From Sulfitobacter sp. (lineage in GTDB: Bacteria > Pseudomonadota > Alphaproteobacteria > Rhodobacterales > Rhodobacteraceae), in NCBI GenBank assembly GCA_017854855.1, contig JAFMGZ010000008.1:29024-93023 (forward strand): 64,000 nt of DNA, given 5' to 3'. Positions 1 to 9,359 of this stretch are shown in pieces. The translations under genes were made by a program, and so were the position numbers. How positions within the stretch are numbered: position 1 is the first letter of the stretch; each line of letters starts with the position of its first letter. Under the pieces are notes generated by a model. The model saw nothing but the letters and a program-made list of their open reading frames with translations, did no database searches and was not told where the DNA came from.

Positions 1-272
1 TGCTGGAGCGCGGCGGCAAGGCCCCCGGCGACATCCCCCAGGACATCGCCATCGAATTGGCCAAGCTTGATCCGGGCGAAAGTTCCACCGCTTTGACGCG
101 GGCAGACGGGCAAACCTTGGTCTTTTTGATGCTGTGCAGCCGCACTGCCGAGGCCAATGCCGAAGCCACCCGCGAGGATGTGATCAGCGCCCTGCGCCAG
201 CGCAAGCTGCAAGGATATGCCGACCTGCTGATGGAGCAGCTGCGCGCTGACGCCCGCATCCAGAAACCATGA
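1..272 (+). CDS. surA: SurA-like periplasmic peptidyl-prolyl isomerase, C-terminal fragment
   Basis: This is the last 89 codons of a gene that begins outside the window; the frame is open from base 3, so no start can be assigned. The fragment reads LERGGKAPGD, then SSTALTRADGQTLVFLMLC, then a basic C-terminal helix with ISALRQRKLQGYADLL. That is the usual tail of SurA/parvulin chaperones, which fold outer-membrane proteins in the periplasm. The stop overlaps the pdxA start as ATGA. A surA-pdxA-rsmA order is common in proteobacteria and supports the call. The catalytic rotamase domains are not visible, so the name rests on the tail and the gene order. Confidence 0.75.
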   Translation, partial: LERGGKAPGDIPQDIAIELAKLDPGESSTALTRADGQTLVFLMLCSRTAEANAEATREDVISALRQRKLQGYADLLMEQLRADARIQKP

Positions 273-1246
273 GCGCTGCATCTTTGCCGGTTGTCCTGTC
301 CTGCGGCGAGCCCGCAGGCATAGGCCCCGAAGTGGCCGCCCGCGCCTGGGCGGCATTGGCCGGTGAAGTGCCCCTTGTCTGGCTGGGCGATCCGCGTCAC
401 CTGCCCACGACCGTTGCCCATGCGGTGATCGAACGACCACAGCAGGCAGCGGATCTCAGTCCCGATGTTCTGCCCGTGCTGGCCCGTGACTTTGGCCCGC
501 CAGCGGTGGCAGGCCAGCCAAACCCGACCCATGCCCAACATGTGATTGACATGATTGCCCTGGGCGTCTCGCTGGTGCGTGACGGTGCCGCATCGGCCCT
601 ATGTACCGCCCCAATCAACAAACAGGCCCTGATCGAGGGCGCTGATTTCGCCTATCCCGGCCATACCGAATACCTTGCGGCACTGGCGGGGGTCGATGAT
701 GTGGTGATGATGCTGGCCTCCGACCAGCTCAGGGTGGTGCCCGCCACCATCCATATCGCCTTGGACCAGGTCCCCGTGCAGCTGACCCCCGCCAGCCTGC
801 GCCGTGTGATTGAAATCACCCACAGCGGCCTGCAAGAGCGTTTTGGCATCCCCTCGCCCCGGTTGGCGATTGCAGGGTTGAACCCCCACGCCGGCGAAGG
901 CGGTGCCATGGGCCAGCAGGAAATCGCCTGGATCGCACCGCTTGTGGCGCAGATGCAGAAGGAAGGTTTCGACCTGATCGGCCCCTTGCCCGCCGACACG
1001 ATGTTTCACGCAGCCGCCCGCGCCCGCTATGACGCGGCCATCGCGATGTACCATGATCAGGCGCTCATCCCGATCAAGACGCTGGATTTCGACAAGGGCG
1101 TCAATGTCACCCTCGGCCTGCCCTTTATCCGCACATCGCCCGATCACGGCACCGCCTTTGACATCGCAGGCCAAGGCATTGCCAATCCCACCAGCATGAT
1201 AGAGGCGATCCGCATGGCACACCGCATGGCACAGGCCACCCAATGA
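269..1246 (+). CDS. pdxA: 4-hydroxythreonine-4-phosphate dehydrogenase PdxA
   Basis: A 325-residue protein of normal PdxA length. PdxA is a cytosolic NAD- and metal-dependent enzyme that oxidises 4-phosphohydroxy-L-threonine in the DXP-dependent pyridoxal phosphate pathway. Family signatures are plain: [10 protein letters not shown] near the N-terminus, [11 protein letters not shown] with the substrate-contacting histidine, [20 protein letters not shown], the metal-ligand region [11 protein letters not shown], and [12 protein letters not shown] near the end. The start overlaps the surA stop (ATGA), and the stop at 1244-1246 overlaps the rsmA ATG at 1243, so translation is probably coupled along this operon. 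All expected motifs are intact. Confidence 0.96.
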   Translation: MSAASLPVVLSCGEPAGIGPEVAARAWAALAGEVPLVWLGDPRHLPTTVAHAVIERPQQAADLSPDVLPVLARDFGPPAVAGQPNPTHAQHVIDMIALGVSLVRDGAASALCTAPINKQALIEGADFAYPGHTEYLAALAGVDDVVMMLASDQLRVVPATIHIALDQVPVQLTPASLRRVIEITHSGLQERFGIPSPRLAIAGLNPHAGEGGAMGQQEIAWIAPLVAQMQKEGFDLIGPLPADTMFHAAARARYDAAIAMYHDQALIPIKTLDFDKGVNVTLGLPFIRTSPDHGTAFDIAGQGIANPTSMIEAIRMAHRMAQATQ

Positions 1247-2085
1247 CCGGGATCGACACGCTGCCCCCCCTGCGCGAAGTGATCGCGACCCATGGTCTGT
1301 CCGCGCGCAAATCGCTGGGGCAGAATTTCCTGCTGGACCTGAACCTCACCGCCAAGATCGCCCGACAAGCGGGCGATCTGACCGGCTGTGACGTGCTTGA
1401 GATTGGCCCCGGCCCCGGTGGCCTGACCCGTGGGCTGCTGTCCGAGGGCGCGCGCCATGTGCTGTGCATCGAGAAAGACAGCCGCTGCCTGCCCGCCCTG
1501 CAAGAAATCGCGCAGACCTATCCCGGCAAGCTGACCGTGATGGAGGGCGACGCGCTTGAAATTGACCCGCTGGCGCATCTGACACCGCCCATACGGGTCG
1601 CGGCCAATCTGCCCTATAACGTAGGCACCGAACTGCTGGTGCGCTGGCTGACGCCGCCGCAATGGCCCCCTTTCTGGCAGAGCCTGACATTGATGTTCCA
1701 GCGTGAAGTCGCCGAACGCATCGTGGCCCAACCCGGCACCAAGGCCTACGGGCGGCTGGCGATCCTAGCGCAATGGCGATCAGAGGCGCGGATTGCCATG
1801 CAATTGCCCCCCGGTGCCTTCACACCGCCGCCCAAGGTATCGTCCAGCGTCGTGCATCTGACAGCATTGCCAGAACCCCGCTTTCCCGCCGATCCAGCGG
1901 TCTTGTCGCGGGTCGTGGCCGCAGGGTTCAACCAGCGGCGCAAGATGCTGCGGGCCTCGCTCAAGGGGATTGCACCCGATATCGAAGACCGCCTGCTGGC
2001 CGCAGGCATCAAGCCCACGGACCGCGCCGAACAAATCCCGCTTGAAGGGTTCTGTGCCCTTGCCCGCGAGGTGGCGCGGAAATGA
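1243..2085 (+). CDS. rsmA: 16S rRNA (adenine(1518)-N(6)/adenine(1519)-N(6))-dimethyltransferase RsmA
   Basis: A 280-residue KsgA/RsmA methyltransferase, which dimethylates two adjacent adenines in the 3'-terminal hairpin of 16S rRNA during 30S maturation using SAM. Visible motifs are the N-terminal KSLGQNFL (residues 24-31), the SAM-binding EIGPGPGG (53-60), the acidic SAM contact CIEKD and the catalytic NLPYN (122-126). The C-terminal helical domain has the typical FNQRRKMLR segment. The 4-bp overlaps with pdxA and with the downstream lipoprotein gene place it inside a tight operon. Confidence 0.96.
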   Translation: MTGIDTLPPLREVIATHGLSARKSLGQNFLLDLNLTAKIARQAGDLTGCDVLEIGPGPGGLTRGLLSEGARHVLCIEKDSRCLPALQEIAQTYPGKLTVMEGDALEIDPLAHLTPPIRVAANLPYNVGTELLVRWLTPPQWPPFWQSLTLMFQREVAERIVAQPGTKAYGRLAILAQWRSEARIAMQLPPGAFTPPPKVSSSVVHLTALPEPRFPADPAVLSRVVAAGFNQRRKMLRASLKGIAPDIEDRLLAAGIKPTDRAEQIPLEGFCALAREVARK

Positions 2086-2666
2086 GGCTGCTCTGCGCTT
2101 TGGCGCTGAGCATGCTGCTGGCGGCCTGTGCTGCCAAGGGACCACAGCGCGCCACAGAGCCGCAGATCGCAGCCCTTGCCGCCAGCCTGCGCAGCCTGTC
2201 GGCAACAGTGGACCCCGCCGAGGCCGCGCGCGCCGCACGCCTGTCTTATGAGACCACCCATAGGCTGGCGCTGGCCTACCAGATCACCGATCACCCCTTG
2301 ATCCACAATGCAAAGGTAAACGCGGGCCGCAAGCCGCGTGGCCTGTGCTATCACTGGGCCGAGGACCTGCAAGCGCGGCTGCTGCAAGAAGACTTCGTCA
2401 CCCTCGACATCACCCGCGCCATCGCAAATGCCGAAAACGCCCTGCTGATTGATCACAGCACGGCCGTGATCACCCCAAAGGGGGCCCCCATGCAGGCCGG
2501 CATCGTGATTGACCCCTGGCGCAATGGCGGGCGGCTGTTCTGGTCCCCTGTCACCGCAGATCGCCGCTATGAATGGCACCCGCGCGCAGAGGTTATGCGC
2601 CGCACGGGGCGGATCAGATATGTCCAGCGCAGCCAAGGGTCACTGGCCCCGCCGCCGGTCGACTAA
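2082..2666 (+). CDS. Conserved lipoprotein of unknown function
   Basis: A 194-residue protein with a lipoprotein signal: [16 protein letters not shown], lipobox LAAC with the lipidated cysteine at residue 16. The mature part holds a helical stretch, then [19 protein letters not shown] with a Cys-x-His pair, and [14 protein letters not shown] do not recognise a named family. The Cys-Tyr-His-Trp and late Asp-Pro-Trp-Arg pattern is faintly like a papain- or transglutaminase-type fold, but that is only a guess. It is the last gene of the surA-pdxA-rsmA run (ATGA overlap), and a strong hairpin follows its stop. It is probably anchored in the outer or inner membrane. Confidence 0.75.
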   Translation: MRLLCALALSMLLAACAAKGPQRATEPQIAALAASLRSLSATVDPAEAARAARLSYETTHRLALAYQITDHPLIHNAKVNAGRKPRGLCYHWAEDLQARLLQEDFVTLDITRAIANAENALLIDHSTAVITPKGAPMQAGIVIDPWRNGGRLFWSPVTADRRYEWHPRAEVMRRTGRIRYVQRSQGSLAPPPVD

Positions 2667-2678
2667 CCCCCAACAAAA

Positions 2679-2698
2679 AGCCCCGCAAAAGCGGGGCT
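2679..2698 (-). terminator. Rho-independent terminator for the DUF4167 gene
   Basis: A perfect 8-bp stem, AGCCCCGC/GCGGGGCT, with loop AAAA on the plus strand. Read on the minus strand it is followed directly by TTTTTG, so it best serves the minus-strand gene ending at 2705. Read on the plus strand it lies 12 bases after the lipoprotein stop and may also act there, although the T-run is poor. Confidence 0.8.
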
Positions 2699-2704
2699 GT
2701 GATG

Positions 2705-3319
2705 TTATTCTGCGGCCTCTGGGTGATCGCCTGTGCCGCCGGGCTGGGGCGTTTCACCCTCTGGCTTCGGCTTGGGCTTGGGCTTGCGCCGGGGTGCGCG
2801 CTTGGGCTTGGGTTTGCTTTCTGGTGTCTCAACCAGACCGCTGTCCTCATCTGAGCCCTCATTGGCCGCGTCACCCTCTGCCGGTTGAACGGCCCCGGGC
2901 CCCTCTGCCGCAGGCTGTTCGCCGCCACCCTGTTGGGCATCACGTTCCTGTCTTTCGGCACGTTCGCGGTCCCGTTCTGCCTGACGCTCGCGGTTCAGAC
3001 GGTCCTGTTCTTCCTGACGTTCGCGGTTCTGGCGCTCTTGCTCTTCGCGGCGCTGATCCATCTCGCGCTGCGCTTCGGACAACAGGCGCAGATAATGTTC
3101 CGCGTGCTGCTGAAAGTTTTCTGCCGCCACACGGTCGTTGCTCAGCTGTGCATCACGGGCCAGTTGATTGTATTTCTCAATCACCTGCTGCGGTGTGCCG
3201 CGCACCTTGCCCTCTGGTCCAGAGCTGTCAAAGACGCGATTGACGACATTGCCGCCTTGCTGGGAATTGTTGCGGTTGCGGTTATTCTTTGACCGGGACC
3301 GTGATCTTGTTGGTTTCAT
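2705..3319 (-). CDS. DUF4167 domain protein
   Basis: A 204-residue protein. Its N-terminal third carries the DUF4167 domain: a basic start (MKPTRSRSRSKNNRNRN), then RVFDSSGPEGKVRGTPQQV, IEKYNQLARDA and AENFQQHAEHYLRLL. After about residue 85 it becomes low-complexity: a Glu/Arg-rich likely coiled coil with repeated QERQNRERQ-type units, then an acidic part and a Lys/Pro-rich tail (KPKPKRAPRRKPKPKPKP). In alphaproteobacteria this family usually sits beside prmC-prfA, as here. Function is unknown; the basic ends and aromatic core would suit RNA or ribosome contact, which is inference. Confidence 0.85.
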   Translation of the reverse strand: MKPTRSRSRSKNNRNRNNSQQGGNVVNRVFDSSGPEGKVRGTPQQVIEKYNQLARDAQLSNDRVAAENFQQHAEHYLRLLSEAQREMDQRREEQERQNRERQEEQDRLNRERQAERDRERAERQERDAQQGGGEQPAAEGPGAVQPAEGDAANEGSDEDSGLVETPESKPKPKRAPRRKPKPKPKPEGETPQPGGTGDHPEAAE

Positions 3320-3529
3320 GAAAAGGTATCAGCCTTCAGTGCTGGTGAGCTTTATTGAACCGATGCGCGCAAAAAACGCAGGTATCATCAGTCGCTTGAT
3401 TGTTGGGCATAACGCCGCGCGGGACCGCCTGAGCATCCACCGCTGCAACACCCCTGAATATGCACGGCTGGCCCCTCTGGGCAAGGGCAAATGTGCAGAT
3501 GACCCGCAAAAAGAGCCCGAATTGCGGAT

Positions 3530-4366
3530 TTAGGCGGGTTGGCCTGCGCAAACAACTCTTGGGCGACCATCCAGATCCTCGGCAAGGTCCACCTGCGCCC
3601 AGCCAGAGCGGTGGAATATGTCACAAACCGCCTGACCCTGCTGCCAGCCGATTTCAACCATGACGCGGCCATTTTCAGTTAAGAACCCTTGGGCCTGCGC
3701 TGCGATGATCCGGTAGGCAGACAGGCCATCCAGCCCGTCGGTCAGCGCCATCTGCGGCTCATGATCACGCAACTCTGGCGCGATCCCGGCCATTTCGCTG
3801 GCGGCCAGATAGGGCGGGTTCGCCACGATCAGATCATACCGTCCACCGACCTTGTCAAACCAATTGGATTGATAGATCTCGGCACGTCCCTGCACCCCCA
3901 ACAACACCGCATTGGCACTGGCCTGAAGGCAGGCGTCCTCTGACAGATCAACGCCCACACCCCGTGCACCGGGCTGTTCGGCCAACAGCGTCACAAGGAT
4001 GCAGCCCGATCCGGTGCCCAGGTCCAGCACTGTCTCAAATGGTTGGCTAAGCGCCAGTTCAATCAGGGTTTCCGTCTCTGGCCGAGGGTCCAGCACATGA
4101 CGGCTGATCCGAAAGTCGCGGCCATAAAACGCCCTGCTGCCAACCAGTTGCGAAACCGGCACCCTGATGGCCCTGAGGGCGATCAGCGTCTCGAACCGCT
4201 CTGCAATCTCGGGGGCGATTTCCTCGGGCGCGATCAGGGTCACGCGCGACGCATCCACCGACGCCGCATGTGCCAACAGCAGCCGCGCATCGCGCGCAGG
4301 GTCAGGCACGCCCGCCGCCCTCAGGCGTGATGCAGCGGCCGCCATCGCCTCGCCTGCGGTGCTCAT
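3530..4366 (-). CDS. prmC: Peptide chain release factor N(5)-glutamine methyltransferase PrmC
   Basis: A 278-residue SAM-dependent methyltransferase that modifies the glutamine of the GGQ loop of release factors, raising termination efficiency. It has the N-terminal helical substrate domain with ARLLLAHA and [13 protein letters not shown], then the Rossmann core with [12 protein letters not shown]-binding DLGTGSG (115-121) and the catalytic NPPY (183-186). The start overlaps the prfA stop by 4 bp, so enzyme and substrate are made from one transcript. The 210 bases to the next gene (3320-3529) hold no gene I can see and presumably carry the DUF4167 promoter. Confidence 0.96.
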   Translation of the reverse strand: MSTAGEAMAAAASRLRAAGVPDPARDARLLLAHAASVDASRVTLIAPEEIAPEIAERFETLIALRAIRVPVSQLVGSRAFYGRDFRISRHVLDPRPETETLIELALSQPFETVLDLGTGSGCILVTLLAEQPGARGVGVDLSEDACLQASANAVLLGVQGRAEIYQSNWFDKVGGRYDLIVANPPYLAASEMAGIAPELRDHEPQMALTDGLDGLSAYRIIAAQAQGFLTENGRVMVEIGWQQGQAVCDIFHRSGWAQVDLAEDLDGRPRVVCAGQPA

Positions 4367-5418
4367 AGGTTCATCTGTGCCATCTGGCGGGCCTGTGCAT
4401 CTGCGGTCAGGGCATCAACGATCTCATCCAGATCGCCCTGCATCACCGCATCCAGCCGGTACAAAGTCAGGTTGATCCGGTGGTCTGTCAGCCGCCCTTG
4501 GGGGAAATTATAGGTTCTGATCCGCTCGGAGCGGTCGCCCGATCCGACCTGCGCCGCCCGGTCGGCAGAGCGTTCACTGTCCATCCGCGAACGTTCCATA
4601 TCGTACAGCCGCGCCTTGAGGACCTGCATTGCCTTGTCCCGGTTGCGGTGCTGGGATTTCTCTGAGCTGGTGACGACGATGCCCGTGGGGATATGGGTGA
4701 TCCGCACGGCAGAATCGGTCGTGTTCACATGCTGGCCCCCGGCCCCAGAGGACCGCATTGTATCAATCCGCAGATCATTGGCGTTGATCTCGATATCCAC
4801 ATCCTCGGCCTCTGGCAGGACCGCAACAGTGGCCGCAGAGGTATGGATACGCCCGCCGCTTTCGGTACTGGGCACGCGCTGCACCCGGTGCACGCCGCTC
4901 TCATATTTGAGCCGGGCAAAGACATTCTTGCCGGTGATATGGGCCACCACTTCCTTGACGCCGCCCAATTCGGTCATCTGCTCTTCGATCAGCTCAAAAC
5001 CCCAGCCCCGCGCCTCGGCATAGCGTTGGTACATGCGCAGCAGGTCGGCCGCAAAAAGCGCGGCCTCATCGCCGCCGGTCCCGGGCCGAATCTCTAGCAT
5101 TGCGGGCTTGGCGTCGGCTGCATCCTTGGGCAAAAGTGCCACCTGCAGCGCGGCTTCGGCCTTGGGCAGCGCGGCCTTCAGCTCTGGCAATTCCTCACGG
5201 GCCAATTCTGCCATCTCGGGATCGGCCAGCATCGCCTGCGCCTCATCCACATTGCGCAGCAACGCACGGTAGGCATTGATCTGATCGACCACGGGTTTCA
5301 GATCGGAATATTCCTTGGCCAGTGCCGCGAAATCCGCGCCATCCGACCCGGCAGCCATCGACGCTTCCAGAAACTGAAAACGCTGCGCGATCTGTTCAAG
5401 GCGGTCCATGGGTATCAT
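4363..5418 (-). CDS. prfA: Peptide chain release factor 1
   Basis: A 351-residue class I release factor of normal length. It recognises UAA and UAG through the PxT tripeptide, here PST at residues 183-185, and triggers peptidyl-tRNA hydrolysis through the GGQ motif at 227-229 ([10 protein letters not shown]). The coiled N-terminal domain and the GTGGDEA segment are typical. It is followed by prmC with an ATGA overlap. The ATG at 5418 is kept; a second ATG three codons later (Met4) is possible and would change little. Confidence 0.96.
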   Translation of the reverse strand: MIPMDRLEQIAQRFQFLEASMAAGSDGADFAALAKEYSDLKPVVDQINAYRALLRNVDEAQAMLADPEMAELAREELPELKAALPKAEAALQVALLPKDAADAKPAMLEIRPGTGGDEAALFAADLLRMYQRYAEARGWGFELIEEQMTELGGVKEVVAHITGKNVFARLKYESGVHRVQRVPSTESGGRIHTSAATVAVLPEAEDVDIEINANDLRIDTMRSSGAGGQHVNTTDSAVRITHIPTGIVVTSSEKSQHRNRDKAMQVLKARLYDMERSRMDSERSADRAAQVGSGDRSERIRTYNFPQGRLTDHRINLTLYRLDAVMQGDLDEIVDALTADAQARQMAQMNL

Positions 5419-5481
5419 CGTGGTCTCATGTCGCCGATGGAAAGGCTTTGGTCAAGCGGCCTTTCATGCTATCAAGGAACT

Positions 5482-5769
5482 ATGAAAACTCTTGCGTTCA
5501 TTGCCGCCCTGATGGCCCTGCCCGCTGCTGCCGATGTCACCTATCCCAGCGGCAAGACGGTTGATTGCTATTGCACCGACCGCAATCACAACCGGATTGA
5601 GCTGGGAGAGACCATTTGCCTTCAGGTCAATGGCCGCATGTTCATGGCGCAATGTCAGATGTCGCTGAACGTGCCGATGTGGCGCGAGGTCCAAGAAGGC
5701 TGTGTCACTTCCTCACTCGATGGTACCGACCCAGGATTTAACCCGCTTGGCGTTTACCCCAAGATCTGA
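5482..5769 (+). CDS. Small secreted cysteine-containing protein, unknown function
   Basis: Ninety-five residues starting with a clear Sec signal peptide (MKTLAFIAALMALPAAADV). The start at 5482 is preferred over an upstream in-frame start because AAGGAA lies at 5473-5478 and the hydrophobic signal begins there. The predicted mature protein has five cysteines (DCYCTD, ETICLQV, AQCQM, EGCVTS) and fits a small disulfide-bonded periplasmic protein. No named family is recognised. Its last 57 bases overlap, tail to tail, the minus-strand DUF1499 gene. Confidence 0.7.
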   Translation: MKTLAFIAALMALPAAADVTYPSGKTVDCYCTDRNHNRIELGETICLQVNGRMFMAQCQMSLNVPMWREVQEGCVTSSLDGTDPGFNPLGVYPKI

Positions 5770-6138
5770 TTTGCCAAAGCGCAGGCGGGCGTAGACCTCA
5801 ACAAAGGGCTGACCCTCAGGCGTCTGCCGCAGGCTGATGGTCGTGTAGTCGGGGAAACCGATCACCTTTGACCGGGTCACATAAGTCATCTGCCCCGCCT
5901 CCACCGATCCTGTCAAAAGAACCGTGCGCGGTGTCGCCTCTGCTGCGGCCTTCAGTTTCTCCAGCACGGCTGTGGCGTCGCTGTCCATGACCTTGCGCCA
6001 GACATAGCCACCATCAAGCTGGCGTGTCTCTGTTCCCGGCACAGATGATGCACGGTTCCACACCGACGGATCAGACGGGGCCAGCCGCACATAGGCCAAA
6101 GCCAAAACCACCACCGTCAAAACAGGCCAGATCACCAT
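5713..6138 (-). CDS. DUF1499 family membrane-anchored protein
   Basis: About 141 residues with one N-terminal transmembrane or signal-anchor segment (VIWPVLTVVVLALAYV), then a soluble domain with VWRKVMDSDA, ERTVLLTGS-like and VTRSKVIGFPDYTTISL patterns typical of DUF1499. The start at 6138 is chosen because AAGGA sits nine bases upstream; an ATG at 6147 lies too close to that sequence, and the longer frame has no signal. The C-terminus overlaps the convergent small secreted gene. Function is unknown. The stop at 5713 gives the ending SWVGTIE. Confidence 0.7.
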   Translation of the reverse strand: MVIWPVLTVVVLALAYVRLAPSDPSVWNRASSVPGTETRQLDGGYVWRKVMDSDATAVLEKLKAAAEATPRTVLLTGSVEAGQMTYVTRSKVIGFPDYTTISLRQTPEGQPFVEVYARLRFGKSDLGVNAKRVKSWVGTIE

Positions 6139-6212
6139 TTTCCACATTCCTTTTCGTCCTTGATCACCACCGGCCAGATCAACCTGTGCCGAATGGGCTT
6201 CTGCCCTGTCGC

Positions 6213-7160
6213 CTAGCGATATGTCACACCCGGCAGGACACATAACATCTCATACAGAATATTGGCACCCGTCAGCGCCGTGTTGCCCGTGGTGTCATAG
6301 GGCGGCGACACTTCGACCAGATCACCACCGATGATGTTCAGGCCCCTGAACCCACGGATCAGCTCCATCGCTTGCGGGGTTGTCAGCCCGCCGATCTCGG
6401 GCGTGCCGGTGCCCGGCGCAAAGGCCGGATCAAGGCTGTCGATATCATAGGTGATATAGACCGGTGCATCCCCGATATCGCGGCGGATCTCAGCACCCAG
6501 AGAGGCAAGGCTGCGCCCCCAAAGCTCTTGCGCCAGAAATTGCTGAAAGCCCCAGCCGGCAGCCTCGCTGAAATCCTCGGCGGAATACCCGGTGCCGCGC
6601 AGACCGACCTGATAGGTCTTCACAGGATTGATGAGGTTTTCCTCATAAGCCCTTCTGAACACTGTACCATGCGCTTCTTTTTCGCCGAACATCTCGTCGT
6701 TCACATCCGCATGGGCATCCACATGGATCAGCGCCACAGGTCCATGTCGCTTGGCCATGGCGCGCAGGATCGGCAAGGTGATGGAATGATCGCCACCAAT
6801 CGCCAAGGGCTTCATGTCATTTGTAAGAAGGTGGTCGTAACTCTCTGAAATAATGCGCAAACTATCGCTAAGCGAAAAGGTGTTGATCGCGAGATCACCA
6901 ATATCTGCCACCTGCAGGCTGTCAAAGGGGGCGGCCCCCGTCCCAAGGTTATAGGGCCGCAGCATCGCACTTTGGGCGCGCACTTCCTTGGGTCCAAACC
7001 GGGTGCCAGAACGCCAGGACGTACCGATATCCAGCGGGATGCCCAGAATGCCCACATCCAGCCCCGTCACATCGGTGGCCGAAGGCAGGCGCATGAATGT
7101 ATTGGGTCCCGAAAAACGGGCCAGATCATTGCCGCTGATGGGTTGGTTCTTGTCGCTCAT
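6213..7160 (-). CDS. Agmatinase/ureohydrolase family protein (copy 1)
   Basis: A 315-residue ureohydrolase. This family uses a binuclear Mn (sometimes Ni) centre to hydrolyse guanidino compounds to urea and an amine. All metal ligands are visible: His in GGDHS, Asp-His-Asp in DAHADVND, and Asp-x-Asp in DIDSLDPAFAPGTGTPE. The ATG at 7160 overlaps the upstream ureohydrolase stop (ATGA) and has GGACAAG just before it. It is the third gene of an M20-hydrolase/ureohydrolase/ureohydrolase operon. The substrate cannot be fixed from sequence: agmatine, guanidinobutyrate, guanidinopropionate or guanidine are all options, so speB is not assigned. Confidence 0.88.
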   Translation of the reverse strand: MSDKNQPISGNDLARFSGPNTFMRLPSATDVTGLDVGILGIPLDIGTSWRSGTRFGPKEVRAQSAMLRPYNLGTGAAPFDSLQVADIGDLAINTFSLSDSLRIISESYDHLLTNDMKPLAIGGDHSITLPILRAMAKRHGPVALIHVDAHADVNDEMFGEKEAHGTVFRRAYEENLINPVKTYQVGLRGTGYSAEDFSEAAGWGFQQFLAQELWGRSLASLGAEIRRDIGDAPVYITYDIDSLDPAFAPGTGTPEIGGLTTPQAMELIRGFRGLNIIGGDLVEVSPPYDTTGNTALTGANILYEMLCVLPGVTYR

Positions 7161-8122
7161 CTTGTCCGCATCCTGTGGCCCAGCAAACACAGTATCTCTG
7201 TGGCAATATGCGCGCCCGCAATCGCAGTGGCCCCCGTGGTGTCAAAGGGTGGCGATACCTCGACCACATCACCGCCCATGATGTTGATCCCCGCCAGATC
7301 GCGCAGCATGATTGCCGCCTGCGCCGAAGTCAGACCGCCCCAGACCGGCGTGCCGGTGCCGGGCGCAAAGGCCGGATCAAGCGCGTCAATGTCCCAGGTC
7401 AGGTAACAGGGCCGGTCGCCAAGGATGCTCTTGATCTTGGCTGCAGCCGCCTGCGGCCCTTTCTCGTGCACTTCGCGCGCATCGATGGTGGTCACGCCCA
7501 GGGTGTCCGGGTTCGTGGTCCTGATCCCCACCTGAACGGACGTCACCGGATCGACAATCCCCGACTTTACCGCCTTGTAGAACATCGTGCCGTGGTCGAT
7601 ACGATCCATATCGTCATCCGGCCATGTGTCGGAATGCGCATCGAACTGCAGCAGGCTGATGGGCCCGTATTTTTCCGCATAGGCCTTGAGGATCGGAAAG
7701 CTGATATAGTGATCCCCGCCCAGCACGACACTTGCGGCACCTGCATCCAATATCCCCTTGATATGCGCCGTCAAAGCTGCGGGAAATTTCGACACATGAC
7801 CGTAGTCAAAGGCCAGATCCCCATAATCGGCAATCGCAAATTCGCTCAGCACATCGAAATCCCAGCCATAAGGCGGATCATAGGGTTGCAAGCTAGAGGC
7901 CTCGCGGATCGCCCTTGGCCCCAGCCTGGTGCCCGTCCGGTTCGTCACCGCCTGGTCAAAGGGCACGCCGGTGACGGCGATATCAACCCCGGTCAGGTCC
8001 TTGGTATATTTGCGGCGCAAAAACGAGGTCGCCCCGCCAAAGGCATTCTCAAAGCTGGGCCCTTTCAGATCATCGCGGGTAAAGGCATGATCGACCTGGG
8101 CGGCTGCATCTTCCAACCCCAT
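7157..8122 (-). CDS. Agmatinase/ureohydrolase family protein (copy 2)
   Basis: A 321-residue ureohydrolase clearly different from its downstream neighbour, so not a recent duplicate. It keeps the full metal-ligand set: GGDHY, FDAHSDTWPD and DIDALDPAFAPGTGTP. Its N-terminus is longer (FENAFGGATSFLRRKY), and the region before the first metal motif differs from copy 1. It starts three bases after the M20 hydrolase stop and overlaps copy 1 by 4 bp, so the three are surely co-transcribed. It may act on a different guanidino substrate from copy 1, or the two may form a hetero-oligomer; both are inference. Confidence 0.88.
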   Translation of the reverse strand: MGLEDAAAQVDHAFTRDDLKGPSFENAFGGATSFLRRKYTKDLTGVDIAVTGVPFDQAVTNRTGTRLGPRAIREASSLQPYDPPYGWDFDVLSEFAIADYGDLAFDYGHVSKFPAALTAHIKGILDAGAASVVLGGDHYISFPILKAYAEKYGPISLLQFDAHSDTWPDDDMDRIDHGTMFYKAVKSGIVDPVTSVQVGIRTTNPDTLGVTTIDAREVHEKGPQAAAAKIKSILGDRPCYLTWDIDALDPAFAPGTGTPVWGGLTSAQAAIMLRDLAGINIMGGDVVEVSPPFDTTGATAIAGAHIATEILCLLGHRMRTR

Positions 8123-8125
8123 GGA

Positions 8126-9295
8126 TCAGCCCCCCGCCACAGGCTGCGCCCGCTCAACCAGCCGCGCAAAGAAGGACGCACCGATAGGTGCAATCTCATC
8201 GTTGAAATTATACAGCGGATGATGGACGCCTGCCCCCTCGCCCTGACCCAGCATCAGATAGGCACCCGGGCGCACTTCCAGCATATAGGAAAAATCTTCG
8301 GCCCCCATCACCGGTGGGAAATCGGTCTGCACCCCGGCCTCGCCCGCGACTTCGCCCGCGACCTCTGCCGCAAAATCCGTCTTGGCCGCATCATTCACCG
8401 TGGGCGGATAGCCGAATTCGAAATCCAGCTCTGCGGTCAGATCATAGCTGGCGGCATGGCCATCCACGATGGCCTGCATCCGGCGCACGACCATGGCCTG
8501 CACCTCCTTGTCAAAGGTGCGCACTGTGCCGTTGATATAGACTTCTTCGGGGATCACATTGTCGGTGGTGCCAGTGTGGATCTGCGTGGTCGAAATGACC
8601 AATTGCGCCTTGGGGTCTGTGTTGCGGCTGACAATCGTTTGCAGGGATTGGACGATCGCACAGGCCGCAACCACCGGATCAATGCAATCATGTGGCCGGG
8701 CACCATGACCGCCCTTACCGGTCAGATTGATCGAAAAGGTATCTGCCGCCGCCATGATCGGCCCCGGCGTGGTGTGAAACCGGCCAAACTCCAGACCCGG
8801 TGCATTGTGGATCGCGTAGACCTGATTGATGTCAAAGCGGTCCATCACCCCTTCTTGCACCATCACCTCGCCGCCGCCGCCGGTTTCCTCGGCCGGTTGG
8901 AACAACAGGGCCACGCGGCCTTTAAAGTTGCGGGTCTCGGCCAGGTATTTGGCCGCCCCCAGCAACATCGCTGTATGACCGTCATGACCGCAGGCATGCA
9001 TCTTGCCCGGATGGGTGCTGGCGTAGGGCACGCCGGTTTCTTCGGTGATGGGCAGCGCATCCATATCAGCACGCAGGCCCATCGTGGGCCCCTCGCCTTG
9101 ACCGTTGATGATCGCGACGATGCCGGTCTTGGCGATCCCCTCGTGCAGCTCATCGACGCCGAAGTCGCGCAAACGCGCCGCGACATAGGCCGCGGTCTGA
9201 TGGCACTCCAGCCCCAGTTCGGGGATCGTGTGCAGATGCTGGCGCCATTCGGTCATATCGGCACTGAAATCGGCGATGCGGTTGACAACAGGCAT
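8126..9295 (-). CDS. M20 family metallo-amidohydrolase (hippurate hydrolase-like)
   Basis: A 389-residue M20D-type zinc amidohydrolase. These enzymes remove acyl groups from N-acyl amino acids or hydrolyse related amides. Motifs are LRADMDALPI, MHACGHDGH with metal ligands, QPAEE with the catalytic Glu, and GGHGARPHDCIDP in the dimerisation domain. The ATG at 9295 is chosen because AAGGAG lies eight bases upstream and MPVVNRIADF is a typical start; the longer frame runs into the divergent mazG region. It is first in the operon with two ureohydrolases, suggesting stepwise breakdown of an acylated or guanidino-containing amino acid. Confidence 0.88.
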   Translation of the reverse strand: MPVVNRIADFSADMTEWRQHLHTIPELGLECHQTAAYVAARLRDFGVDELHEGIAKTGIVAIINGQGEGPTMGLRADMDALPITEETGVPYASTHPGKMHACGHDGHTAMLLGAAKYLAETRNFKGRVALLFQPAEETGGGGEVMVQEGVMDRFDINQVYAIHNAPGLEFGRFHTTPGPIMAAADTFSINLTGKGGHGARPHDCIDPVVAACAIVQSLQTIVSRNTDPKAQLVISTTQIHTGTTDNVIPEEVYINGTVRTFDKEVQAMVVRRMQAIVDGHAASYDLTAELDFEFGYPPTVNDAAKTDFAAEVAGEVAGEAGVQTDFPPVMGAEDFSYMLEVRPGAYLMLGQGEGAGVHHPLYNFNDEIAPIGASFFARLVERAQPVAGG

Positions 9296-9359
9296 GGGGT
9301 GGACTCCTTGGCCAAGAAAATGAATTTTGCCATCTGACACCAGACAGGACCCAGCTGCA

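Noticed and set aside
7175..9337. A 720-codon open frame on the plus strand
   Set aside because: It is antisense to the two ureohydrolases and the M20 gene, has no family-like motifs and arises from high GC at third positions.
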